Assembly: GCA_902589305.1 (NCBI GenBank)
Contig: CACISL010000011.1
Span: forward strand, 1-39,994
Length of the DNA: 39,994 bases
Direction of reading: 5' to 3'
Origin: an uncultured Pelagibacteraceae bacterium
Lineage (GTDB): Bacteria > Pseudomonadota > Alphaproteobacteria > Pelagibacterales > Pelagibacteraceae
The stretch's first letter is position 1. Each line of letters opens with the position of its first letter. Below the pieces are notes generated by a model. That model saw nothing but the letters and a program-made list of their open reading frames with translations. It had not been told where the DNA came from and did no database searches. Positions 17,883 through 25,843 of this stretch are shown here, piece after piece. The position numbers and the translations under genes are program-made.

Positions 17883-18878
17883 ATGATCAATGTAGCACTT
17901 TTGGGTTTTGGAAGAATTGGGCAAATGCATGCCCAAAATATATATCTAAATAAAACGCTTAATTTGTTATATGTATACGAAAAAATTGATAAACTTAGAA
18001 AAAAAGCTAAAAATCTTTACAATTGTAAAATTGAAAAAGATTATAAAAAAATATTTTCAGATAAAAAAGTAGATATTATTTTTATTTCTAGCCCTACAAA
18101 TACTCATATCAGATTTATCGAAGAGAGCATCAAATACAATAAAACTATTTTTTGTGAAAAACCTTTAGACTTAAATATAAATAAAATTGTTAAAACTTTC
18201 AAAAAAGTTAAGAAAAATAATTCTAAGATACAGATGGGGTTTAATCGAAGATTTGATCCTAGCCATCACTCAATTAAAAAAGATTTAGAAAAAGGTAAAA
18301 TAGGAAGATTGGAAAAAATAATAATCACAAGTAGAGATCCAGCACCACCTTCAAAGACTTATCTTAGATCTTCTGGAGGTATTTTCAGAGACATGATGAT
18401 TCATGATTTTGATTTATGTAGGTATTATTTAAATAATGATGAAATTTCCGAAATAAGTTCATCTGTAAGCTCATTTGAGAATTTTTACAAAAAAATCAAA
18501 GATCATGAATTAGCTACTGTTACTATGAAATCAAAAAAAGGTGTTATATGTGTAATCACAAATTCTAGACATTGTTCATTTGGATACGATCAAAGGGTTG
18601 AATTATTTGGAAAAAAAGGAATGCTTTTATCAGGCAATCAAAAGAGGACGGCCACAGAGATATTTAATTCAAATCAATCCCATTCACAAAAACCCTTTTT
18701 AAATTTTTTTATTGAACGATACAAAGAAGCTTATAATTTGCAATTGAATGAACTAATTTCTCTTCATAAAAATAGAATAAAACCTAGATCATCTTTCAAA
18801 GATGGTTATTTAGCTTTAAAAATTGCTAATGCTGCATATCAATCTCTAAAGCAAAAAAAGGTAGTGAAATTAAAGTAA
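17883..18878 (+). CDS. iolG: Inositol 2-dehydrogenase-like Gfo/Idh/MocA oxidoreductase
   Basis: Probably oxidises myo-inositol to 2-keto-myo-inositol with NAD+. The 331-aa protein has the N-terminal Rossmann motif VALLGFGRIGQMHAQNI, the catalytic-lysine motif FCEKPLDLN near residue 95, and MGFNRRFDPSH. GGIFRDMMIHDFDLCRYYL (Asp and His of the active site) follows near residue 165-185. The IHDFDLCRYYL form is the one seen in IolG rather than in glucose-fructose oxidoreductases. The adjacent divergent iolE and the downstream transporter support inositol as substrate; scyllo-inositol or another cyclitol remains possible. Confidence 0.88.
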   Translation: MINVALLGFGRIGQMHAQNIYLNKTLNLLYVYEKIDKLRKKAKNLYNCKIEKDYKKIFSDKKVDIIFISSPTNTHIRFIEESIKYNKTIFCEKPLDLNINKIVKTFKKVKKNNSKIQMGFNRRFDPSHHSIKKDLEKGKIGRLEKIIITSRDPAPPSKTYLRSSGGIFRDMMIHDFDLCRYYLNNDEISEISSSVSSFENFYKKIKDHELATVTMKSKKGVICVITNSRHCSFGYDQRVELFGKKGMLLSGNQKRTATEIFNSNQSHSQKPFLNFFIERYKEAYNLQLNELISLHKNRIKPRSSFKDGYLALKIANAAYQSLKQKKVVKLK

Positions 18879-18895
18879 TTTTTAACTACCTCTAG

Positions 18896-18952
18896 TTGTA
18901 TGTGTTTTTTTTCCTTTTGTATTTTAACAAATTTTTTGTTTTAATTGCGCAA
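18896..18952 (+). promoter_or_regulatory. Possible promoter and TTGCGCAA palindrome upstream of the sugar-binding protein gene
   Basis: The gap between iolG and the binding-protein gene (about 100 bases) holds a weak sigma70-like pair, TTGTAT at 18896-18901 and TATTTT at 18920-18925, 18 bases apart. Just downstream is the perfect 8-base palindrome TTGCGCAA (18945-18952). GCGC is rare in this AT-rich sequence, so it could be an operator. The same palindrome was not seen in the other iol gaps, so a cluster-wide regulator is not supported. A good ribosome site (GAGGGA) precedes ATG 18981. Confidence 0.3.
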
Positions 18953-18980
18953 ATTTAACAAACAAATGAGGGAAATAATC

Positions 18981-19904
18981 ATGAAAAAAGTATACTTAAC
19001 TGTTGCTACTCTAATGAGCTGGGCAATGATGTCAGTAGCTGCTCTAGCAGTAGATATTATTGTTGTGTCTCATGGACAAGCAAATGACCCTTTCTGGTCT
19101 GTTGCAAAAAATGGAGTTGATAAAGCTTGTAAAGATATGAAAGTATCTTGCAAATACACTGCTCCAGCAACATTTGACATGGTAGAGATGGCAAAACTTA
19201 TTGACAACGCTGTTTCTCAAAAGCCAAAAGGTATTGTAATAACTCTTCCAGATGCTGCCGCTTTAGGTAAATCTGTTAAAGCTGCAATATCTGCAGGTAT
19301 CCCAGTTATCTCTATGAATTCAGGTTCAGACGACTACATGAAACTAGGTATTAGTGCTCACGTAGGTCAAACAGAGTTTGAAGCTGGCGTAGGTGGCGGA
19401 CAAAAAATGAAAGCTGCTGGTGGTAAAAAAGCACTATGTGTTAACCACGAAGTAGGTAACGTCGCTTTAGATAGAAGATGCGCTGGTTTCAAAAAAGGTT
19501 TTGGTGGATCTGTAGACATACTAGGTACATCAAATGACCCAACTGAAATTCAAAAAGCTGTAGCTGCTAAACTAGGTGGTGGATATGACACTATTCTTAC
19601 TTTAGGAGCTGGTCTTGCGGGAGAAGCTGCTCTAAAAGCATTAGAGTCTGCTGGTAAAGTTGGAAGTGTTAAACTTGGTACATTTGATATGTCGCCAGGA
19701 ATGCTAAAAGCTGCTGCTGCTGGAAAAGTTGAGTTCTTAATTGACCAACAACAGTATCTACAAGGTTATTTACCTATAGCTATCTTTTCTCAATATATGA
19801 GATATGGAACAATGCCAGCTGGTGTTGTTATGACAGGACCTGGTTTTGTTACTCCTAATAATGCGAAGGACGTAATAAAATGGGCTGCACAAGGTTATAG
19901 ATAA
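18981..19904 (+). CDS. Sugar/inositol ABC transporter periplasmic binding protein
   Basis: Captures a sugar or cyclitol in the periplasm for import. The start is ATG 18981, preceded by GAGGGA, and gives a textbook signal peptide (MKKVYLTVATLMSW...AALA, cleavage before VDIIVV). The mature part has the Peripla_BP_4 (RbsB/XylF) layout: VVSHGQANDPFWSVAKNGVDKAC, GIVITLPDA, GIPVISMNSGSDD, GTSNDPTEIQKAV, GAGLAGEAALKAL, and FLIDQQQYLQGY near the end. Its codon use looks richer in GC than its neighbours, as expected for a very abundant protein. Location between iolG and the permease suggests inositol as ligand. A strong hairpin lies directly downstream. Confidence 0.92.
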   Translation: MKKVYLTVATLMSWAMMSVAALAVDIIVVSHGQANDPFWSVAKNGVDKACKDMKVSCKYTAPATFDMVEMAKLIDNAVSQKPKGIVITLPDAAALGKSVKAAISAGIPVISMNSGSDDYMKLGISAHVGQTEFEAGVGGGQKMKAAGGKKALCVNHEVGNVALDRRCAGFKKGFGGSVDILGTSNDPTEIQKAVAAKLGGGYDTILTLGAGLAGEAALKALESAGKVGSVKLGTFDMSPGMLKAAAAGKVEFLIDQQQYLQGYLPIAIFSQYMRYGTMPAGVVMTGPGFVTPNNAKDVIKWAAQGYR

Positions 19905-19920
19905 AAAAATATTAAAAAGT

Positions 19921-19952
19921 GGCCTAGTGATTATTCACTAGGCCTTTTTTTT
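19921..19952 (+). terminator. Intrinsic terminator/attenuator between binding protein and permease genes
   Basis: A perfect 10-bp stem (GGCCTAGTGA / TCACTAGGCC) with a 4-base loop TTAT is followed by a run of eight T. It starts 16 bases after the binding-protein stop and lies before the permease ATG at 19964. Partial termination here would give more binding protein than membrane subunits, and the stem may also protect the upstream mRNA 3' end. It is the only strong GC-rich hairpin with a T-run that I found. Confidence 0.9.
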
Positions 19953-19963
19953 AAGTTTTTTAT

Positions 19964-21091
19964 ATGTCTACAAAATCTAAAAGTATTGAAACAAAAACTG
20001 ATTTCAATCAGGATGAAAGACTAAAAAAAGTTTCTAAATTAAAATTATTGTTAAATAGACCCGAGCTTGGCGCTCTTGGTGGAGCTATACTTGTATTTAT
20101 ATTTTTTGGTATAGTTGCTGGGGATACAGGAATGTTTAGTGCATATGGAGTATTAAACTTCTTAGATGTCTCAGCTAATCTAGGGATAATAGCTATTGCC
20201 GCTGCTATGTTAATGATAGGTGGAGAATTCGATCTATCTATTGGATCTATGATTGGATTTGCAGGTATATGTATAGCTATTCCAGCAATTTATTGGGGGT
20301 GGCCACTATGGATGAGTATTATTTTTGCATTCTCAATGGCAGTATTAGTAGGTTATTTCAATGGTATATTAGTTGTAAGAACAGGCTTGCCATCATTTAT
20401 TGTCACTCTTGCAATGCTTTTTATTTTAAGAGGGGCAACTTTGGCTATAACAAGATTAATTACTGGTCGAACTCAAGTTCCAGGCCTAAGGGTTTTAATC
20501 GAAGATGATCCATTAGCATGGATATTTGCAACTGATACATTTAAATGGGTTTTTACTTGGTTAGGTTCGATGAATCTGATTGCATTGAGAACTGATGGAA
20601 CTCCACTCGCCACAGGAATTCCACCGTCTGTAATATGGTTCATAGCCTTAGCAATCATTACAACATGGATTCTAATGAAAACAAGATACGGAAATTGGAT
20701 ATTTGCATCTGGAGGGGACAAAAATGGTGCTAACAATGTTGGGGTACCAGTTGGTAGAGTAAAAATAAGTTTATTTATAGGTACTGCAGTTGCAGCAACT
20801 ATTTTTGCTACTATTCAAGTTTTAGATGCTGGTTCAGCTGATACAATGCGTGGAACTTTAAAGGAATTAGAAGCTATTGCAGCTGCGGTTGTTGGAGGCT
20901 GTTTATTAACTGGCGGTTATGGTTCAGCAATAGGTGCAGCATTTGGAGCTTTGATTTTTGGAACTGTATCAATGGGGATATTTTATACTGATGTGGATAC
21001 AGACTGGTTTAAAGTTTTTTTAGGAGCAATGATGTTGATTGCGGTGATCTTTAATAATTATATAAGAAGAAAGGTAACGGAAAGCAAATAA
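19964..21091 (+). CDS. Sugar ABC transporter permease (RbsC/FrcC-like)
   Basis: Membrane channel subunit of the importer. The 375-aa protein has a soluble N-terminus of about 40 residues and then roughly ten hydrophobic segments. Family motifs include [66 protein letters not shown] (cytoplasmic coupling loop) and the later [24 protein letters not shown]. These are typical of the ribose/fructose/xylose permease branch. The stop overlaps the ATPase start as TAATG, so the two are translationally coupled. Confidence 0.93.
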   Translation: MSTKSKSIETKTDFNQDERLKKVSKLKLLLNRPELGALGGAILVFIFFGIVAGDTGMFSAYGVLNFLDVSANLGIIAIAAAMLMIGGEFDLSIGSMIGFAGICIAIPAIYWGWPLWMSIIFAFSMAVLVGYFNGILVVRTGLPSFIVTLAMLFILRGATLAITRLITGRTQVPGLRVLIEDDPLAWIFATDTFKWVFTWLGSMNLIALRTDGTPLATGIPPSVIWFIALAIITTWILMKTRYGNWIFASGGDKNGANNVGVPVGRVKISLFIGTAVAATIFATIQVLDAGSADTMRGTLKELEAIAAAVVGGCLLTGGYGSAIGAAFGALIFGTVSMGIFYTDVDTDWFKVFLGAMMLIAVIFNNYIRRKVTESK

Positions 21092-21885
21092 TGTCAGACT
21101 ATTTAGTTCAATTTAACAATATAAGTAAATTTTTTGGAAAAGTAATAGCTCTTAAAGATGTGACTATGAAATTAAAAAAAGGTGAAATTATGTGTCTTCT
21201 TGGTGACAATGGTGCTGGTAAATCAACTTTAATTAAAACATTAGCTGGAGTACATAGGCCTGATGAAGGTGAGATTATTGTTGAGGGAAAAAAAACAATA
21301 TTTGATAGTCCTAAAGATGCATTAGATATGGGCATAGCTACTGTGTATCAAGATCTAGCTTTAGTTTCTTTAATGAGTGTAACAAGAAACTTTTTTATGG
21401 GAAGAGAACCAATGAAAGGTCCACCATTTTTCAAAACGTTTGATATAGACAAAGCAAATAAAATAGCTGCCGAAAGAATGGGGCAGATAGGTATTGATGT
21501 TAGAGATCCATCTCAGGCAGTCGGAACGATGTCGGGTGGTGAAAGACAGTGTTTAGCAATAAGTAGGGCTATATACTTTGGTGCAAAAGTTCTTGTTTTA
21601 GATGAGCCAACTTCTGCTCTTGGAGTACATCAAGCTTCAGTTGTTTTAAAATATATAGTTAAAGCCGCTTCTCAAGGGTTAGCAGTAATTTTAATAACAC
21701 ATAACGTTCATCATGCTTATCCAGTTGGAAATAGTTTTACAGTATTAAATAGAGGAAAAAGTTTAGGTACATATGAAAAAAAAGATATTTCTAGAGAAAA
21801 ACTTTTAAGTATGATGGCTGGTGGTGAAGAGTTAAATAAATTAGAGGTAGAGCTTCAGGAAATGAACAGGTCCTCAGCTAATTAA
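21091..21885 (+). CDS. Sugar ABC transporter ATPase, single nucleotide-binding domain (FrcA-like)
   Basis: Energises the importer. Walker A is [13 protein letters not shown] (about residues 38-50), the Q-loop VYQDLAL, the signature [14 protein letters not shown], Walker [13 protein letters not shown] and the switch His in LITHNVHHA. At 264 aa it has only one ATPase domain, whereas RbsA, XylG and many inositol transporters have two fused domains (about 500 aa). It therefore belongs to the FrcA-type branch and should work as a homodimer. It lies between permease and kinase genes with one-base overlaps at both ends. Confidence 0.94.
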   Translation: MSDYLVQFNNISKFFGKVIALKDVTMKLKKGEIMCLLGDNGAGKSTLIKTLAGVHRPDEGEIIVEGKKTIFDSPKDALDMGIATVYQDLALVSLMSVTRNFFMGREPMKGPPFFKTFDIDKANKIAAERMGQIGIDVRDPSQAVGTMSGGERQCLAISRAIYFGAKVLVLDEPTSALGVHQASVVLKYIVKAASQGLAVILITHNVHHAYPVGNSFTVLNRGKSLGTYEKKDISREKLLSMMAGGEELNKLEVELQEMNRSSAN

Positions 21886-22784
21886 TGCAAATAGGAATAG
21901 ATTTAGGGGCAACTAAAATAGAGTACGTTCTTCTAGACAATAATAATGTAGAATTAAAAAGAGACAGAATTCAAACACCTAAAGATTATGAAAACACAAT
22001 AATTTCAATCACTGAAATTATAAAGAAATTAGAAAATAAAACTGGAAAATTTAATGTAGGCATATGTCATCCTGGAGCAGTAGATAAAACTACAGGATTA
22101 ATTAAAAATGCACATAACTCTCAATGGCTAAATAATAAAAATTTAATAAAAGATCTAAAATTAAAAATAAATAATAATTTTCTTTCAGAAAATGATGCTA
22201 ATTGTTTTTGTCTATCAGAGGCTTTTGATGGATCTGCTAGCCATTATGAAACTGTATTTGGCATTATATTGGGATCAGGGTGTGGTGGTGGATTAGTAAT
22301 AAATAAAAAGATAATATCTGGGGCAAATGGTTTAGGAGGAGAATGGAGTTTAAATCAAATGCCACTTACAAATACACCAAACTTGAAACCAGATAAAATC
22401 TTAGATTTTTCAAATAGATTAGAAGGTTATCTTTCTGGTAAATCAATAGAAAAAAGATTTAATGAACAATTTAACGAGAGCATTTCAGCAAAAGAAATTT
22501 TTAGCAGATATAGAAAAAACGATTCAAACTCCACTTTATTTATAAATGACTATAAGGATATTTTAGCAAGATGTTTGGTATTAATAGTAACAACTCTTGA
22601 TCCAGATGCAATTGTTTTTGGTGGTGGAATTTCTAATGAAATAGATTTTTTAGATCAAATTAAAAAAAAAACATCATCATTTATAAATGAACCTAATCTT
22701 AAAACAGTATTTTTAAAACCAAAGTACGGAGACGCAAGTGGTGTAAGAGGTGCTGCTATATTGAGTAGACAAAGTTCTATTTAA
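21885..22784 (+). CDS. ROK-family sugar kinase lacking the zinc-binding motif
   Basis: Probable cytoplasmic kinase for the imported sugar or a pathway intermediate. The 299-aa protein has the ATP-binding IGIDLGATKIEYVLLD, ENDANCFCLSEAFDG, GIILGSGCGGGLVI, DPDAIVFGGGIS and GDASGVRGAAIL, closest in pattern to Mak fructokinases. The usual GEWGH is GEWSL here, and the CxCGxxGCxE zinc-binding loop is replaced by a segment without cysteine (LDFSNRLEGYLSG). Zinc is therefore lost but the LEGYLSG helix is kept. It is translationally coupled to the ATPase and convergent with the next gene (8-base overlap). In this cluster it may stand in for a PfkB-type IolC. Confidence 0.87.
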   Translation: MQIGIDLGATKIEYVLLDNNNVELKRDRIQTPKDYENTIISITEIIKKLENKTGKFNVGICHPGAVDKTTGLIKNAHNSQWLNNKNLIKDLKLKINNNFLSENDANCFCLSEAFDGSASHYETVFGIILGSGCGGGLVINKKIISGANGLGGEWSLNQMPLTNTPNLKPDKILDFSNRLEGYLSGKSIEKRFNEQFNESISAKEIFSRYRKNDSNSTLFINDYKDILARCLVLIVTTLDPDAIVFGGGISNEIDFLDQIKKKTSSFINEPNLKTVFLKPKYGDASGVRGAAILSRQSSI

Positions 22785-23934
22785 GTATTGAATTAATCTC
22801 TTTATTTGAAAATGGCTTTGGTTTTTCACATTTAACAGAAATTCTTTGTTTTTTATTATTTCTTGCAGATAAATGAATTGCCTCTATAATGTTTAGCACG
22901 TGAAGAGATAAATTTCCGTTACATCTATGTATTTTCTTGTTTTGGATTGAATATATCATCTCCGATAATCCAACACCTCTATAATTTGCGTTAGTAGGAG
23001 ACTCATTTGCTCTAGAACTTTGGGTTCTTATATTAATTTTTCCCAATGACATTTTGTTTGTTTGATGATTCTTCCATGTGCTACCTAATTTTTTACTGAT
23101 TAAAACCGATCCACCAAACATATTTGGATCTGGAACTATCATAGAACCATTTTCTCCGTAAAGCTCTATGTGGTTCCTTAGATGAGAAATAACATCAAAA
23201 GATAAAGTTAATCTAATTATTGTACCATTATGAAATTTTATAGTAGAAAAATAAGTTGTGGGACACTCCACTTTAAATTTTTTACCCTTTTTTGGTCCTA
23301 TACCAATAGTACGCTTTTCAGCACCTTTTGAACTTATACTTGTTACTTCTTTAGCTGGACCCAATAAATTTACTAAAGCAGTTAAATAATATGGACCCAT
23401 GTCTATGACTGGTCCTCCTCCTTTTTTAGCAAACCAAGGCTCTGGATTAGGATGATAGGATTGTATTCCTGGATAGGCAAATATACCTGTACCAAACTTC
23501 ACTTTACCTATTACTTTTTTGTCTAAAAGTTCTCTTGCTTTTTGATTTCCTCCACCTAAAAAAGTATCAGGAGCGTTTCCTATGCAAAGTTTTTTTCTTT
23601 TTGCTATTTTAATTAGTTCTTTTCCATCTTTAAATGAAACCGCTAAAGGCTTTTCAGAATAAACATGTTTACCATTTAGTAATGATTTTTTAGCTATTAA
23701 ATAATGTGCATTAGGTATTGTTAAGTTAAGAATAACTTGAATTTCTTTATCTTTAAGTAATTCATTAACTGATGCTGAATTTATCTTATAAATTTTTGCA
23801 CACTTTTGAGCTACGAATTTATTAATATCAGCACATTTAATTATCTTAAAATTATTGAAATATTTATGAGCTCTAAAATAAGTTTCAGCTATATGACCAC
23901 AGCCAATGAGGCCGACTTTAAAAACTTTTTTCAT
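22777..23934 (-). CDS. Gfo/Idh/MocA-family oxidoreductase (second sugar dehydrogenase of the cluster)
   Basis: NAD(P)-dependent dehydrogenase of a sugar or cyclitol, 385 aa. The N-terminal Rossmann fold has VGLIGCGHIAETYFRAH, the catalytic lysine motif VYSEKPLAVS lies near residue 97, and the C-terminal domain starts at about 125. GGGPVIDMGPYYLTALVNLLG is the substrate-site region. It differs from the iolG-like protein in this region (MGPYYL instead of IHDFDL), so it is not a duplicate. It could act on another inositol isomer or a deoxy sugar. It is transcribed after iolD, 8 bases away. Confidence 0.85.
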   Translation of the reverse strand: MKKVFKVGLIGCGHIAETYFRAHKYFNNFKIIKCADINKFVAQKCAKIYKINSASVNELLKDKEIQVILNLTIPNAHYLIAKKSLLNGKHVYSEKPLAVSFKDGKELIKIAKRKKLCIGNAPDTFLGGGNQKARELLDKKVIGKVKFGTGIFAYPGIQSYHPNPEPWFAKKGGGPVIDMGPYYLTALVNLLGPAKEVTSISSKGAEKRTIGIGPKKGKKFKVECPTTYFSTIKFHNGTIIRLTLSFDVISHLRNHIELYGENGSMIVPDPNMFGGSVLISKKLGSTWKNHQTNKMSLGKINIRTQSSRANESPTNANYRGVGLSEMIYSIQNKKIHRCNGNLSLHVLNIIEAIHLSARNNKKQRISVKCEKPKPFSNKEINSILK

Positions 23935-23942
23935 TAAAAAGC

Positions 23943-25787
23943 TTATACACCTTTTCTTTGTTTTTTCTTCCCGTCTAGGTGTTCTTTTAGGGCTCTTTTA
24001 TTTTCCTCAGTTGAAGGCAGTGAAAGAGTGGGGCTTTCCCAGTATGCGGAACCCTCTAACCACTGATAGCCATCCGTATGTATACTTATTACATATGTTT
24101 TCTTTGATTTTTTTGCCCTTTTAAAAGCCTCTTCTAGTTCAGATATTGAGTTAACTTTTTCTCCATCTGCTCCCATACTTTTTGCATGTGAGGCAAAATC
24201 GACTGGAACAAGATTTGGGGTTTTTGAGCTTTTTAATAAACAATTAAATTCTTTACCACCTTTGTATAATTGAAGTCTATTTATAACTGCATGACCCCCG
24301 TTATCGCAAACAATGATAATCAATTTATTATTAGTAATTACTGAACTGTAAATATCTGAATTGTAAAGCAAATATGACCCATCTCCAACGAATGCTATAA
24401 CTTCTTTGTTTGGATTTGCCATTTTAATCCCCAGAGCCCCTGAAATTTCATAACTCATACAACTAAAACCCCATTCAGTTTCATGAGTATTTAATTCTCT
24501 TGGCCGCCATACTTGCACAACTTCTCCCACTAAACCACCTGCTGCAGTAACTGCTATATCTGACGGATCAGAATTTCTATAGATTGCACCAACTGCATGT
24601 GCATAGCTAGGTAATTTTTGATTAGTAGGACCACTTTCTTTGTCTACATATTCGTTCCAACTTTTTAATTCTGATTGCGCTTTTTTATTCCAGCTATCCT
24701 CTGCTTTCCAACTTCCAAGGGCTAAAGATAATTCAGATAATGAAACCTTAGCATCACCAACTACAGCTTGTGCCATATGTTTATTTGCATCAAATCTTGC
24801 TGCATTTATAGATACAAGTTTAAAATTTGGATTCTCAAAATTTGCCCAAGATCCTGTAGTAAAATCTGCTAGCTTAGTACCTACTGCTATAGCTAAATCT
24901 GTTTTTTTTGCCATATTATTTGCAGCTTTACCTCCAAGACCACCAATTGGTCCTAAAAAATGAGAATGATCTCTTTTCATAGTAGAATAACCCATGACGG
25001 TTTGCGTAACTGGTATATTATGTTTTTTTGCAAAGTCAGATAATTCAACCATTGCATCAGAGTAAAATACTCCTCCTCCTGAAATTATTATTGGATTTTT
25101 TGAGGATTTAATTGCCTCAGCTGCTTTTTTTATTTGATAATCATCTGGACGTGGACGTCTGATAGAATGAACTCTTTCTTCAAAAAATTCCTCAGGATAG
25201 TCAAATATTTCGCCTTGGACGTCTTGACTTAAAGAAATACATGCAGGGCCACAATCAGCAGGATCAAGCATTACTTCAATTGCCTGAGGTAAAGTAGAAA
25301 TTATTTGCTCAGGACGAGTAATTCTATCAAAGTATCTAACTACCGGTTTAAATCCATCATTTTGAGTAATCCCAGGATTATTAAAATGCTCAACTTGTTG
25401 CAATACTGGATCTGGCATTCTATTTGCAAACGTATCTCCAGGTAAAAATAATATTGGAAGTCTGTTGCTCATTGCAACAGCAGCAGCAGTAATCATGTTT
25501 GTTGAACCAGGTCCAACTGAACTAGTTGCAATAAAAATTTGTTTTCTTCTTTTTGCTCTTGAGTAGGCTATTCCTGTAAGAGCCATATTCTGTTCGTGAT
25601 GACCTCTCCATGTAGGAAGATCCTTTTGATTTTCTTGAAGTGCTTGACCTAAGCAAGCTACATTACCGTGACCGAAAATTCCAAATGCACCGGGAAATAA
25701 TGGTTCTTTCTTTCCTTCAATCAAGATTTTTTGTTTTGTAAGGAATTTAACAAGTGCATGCGCACAAGTAAGTTGAATATTTTTCAT
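23943..25787 (-). CDS. iolD: 3D-(3,5/4)-trihydroxycyclohexane-1,2-dione hydrolase (IolD)
   Basis: Thiamine-diphosphate enzyme that opens the cyclitol ring, the third step of inositol degradation. The 614-aa protein has the acetolactate-synthase-like layout. The Pyr domain has GIFGHGNVACLGQAL, WRGHHEQNMALTGIAY with the cofactor-activating Glu, and SVGPGSTNMI. A central domain (about 210-350) has IIISGGGVFYSDA. The PP domain carries VGDGSYLLYNSDI followed by CDNGGHAVINRLQ, the TPP/Mg motif. Length and the INRLQ signature separate IolD from acetolactate synthase. It is divergent from the aldehyde dehydrogenase gene, with 56 bases between starts. Confidence 0.93.
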   Translation of the reverse strand: MKNIQLTCAHALVKFLTKQKILIEGKKEPLFPGAFGIFGHGNVACLGQALQENQKDLPTWRGHHEQNMALTGIAYSRAKRRKQIFIATSSVGPGSTNMITAAAVAMSNRLPILFLPGDTFANRMPDPVLQQVEHFNNPGITQNDGFKPVVRYFDRITRPEQIISTLPQAIEVMLDPADCGPACISLSQDVQGEIFDYPEEFFEERVHSIRRPRPDDYQIKKAAEAIKSSKNPIIISGGGVFYSDAMVELSDFAKKHNIPVTQTVMGYSTMKRDHSHFLGPIGGLGGKAANNMAKKTDLAIAVGTKLADFTTGSWANFENPNFKLVSINAARFDANKHMAQAVVGDAKVSLSELSLALGSWKAEDSWNKKAQSELKSWNEYVDKESGPTNQKLPSYAHAVGAIYRNSDPSDIAVTAAGGLVGEVVQVWRPRELNTHETEWGFSCMSYEISGALGIKMANPNKEVIAFVGDGSYLLYNSDIYSSVITNNKLIIIVCDNGGHAVINRLQLYKGGKEFNCLLKSSKTPNLVPVDFASHAKSMGADGEKVNSISELEEAFKRAKKSKKTYVISIHTDGYQWLEGSAYWESPTLSLPSTEENKRALKEHLDGKKKQRKGV

Positions 25788-25843
25788 AAATTCTTTATAA
25801 GATAGATAATTAACTTAATATATTCAATAATTATATAAAATTT

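Noticed and set aside
17826-17936. 37-residue N-terminal extension of iolE
   Set aside because: It overlaps the divergent iolG start and is not conserved in IolE; ATG at 17825 begins the family motif RLGIAPIAW.
20269-20508. Second-frame reading frame inside the permease gene
   Set aside because: The permease frame has clear family motifs here; the alternative frame has none.
21885-22784. Calling the ROK kinase iolC
   Set aside because: IolC is a PfkB-family kinase; this protein has ROK motifs. Only a possible functional replacement can be proposed.
22777-23934. Second Gfo/Idh/MocA protein as a duplicate iolG
   Set aside because: Active-site region differs (MGPYYL rather than IHDFDL) and length is 385 versus 331 aa, so it is a different subfamily.
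24640-24963. 107-residue reading frame opposite iolD
   Set aside because: Antisense to a well-conserved coding region; it has no recognisable motif and is a shadow frame.
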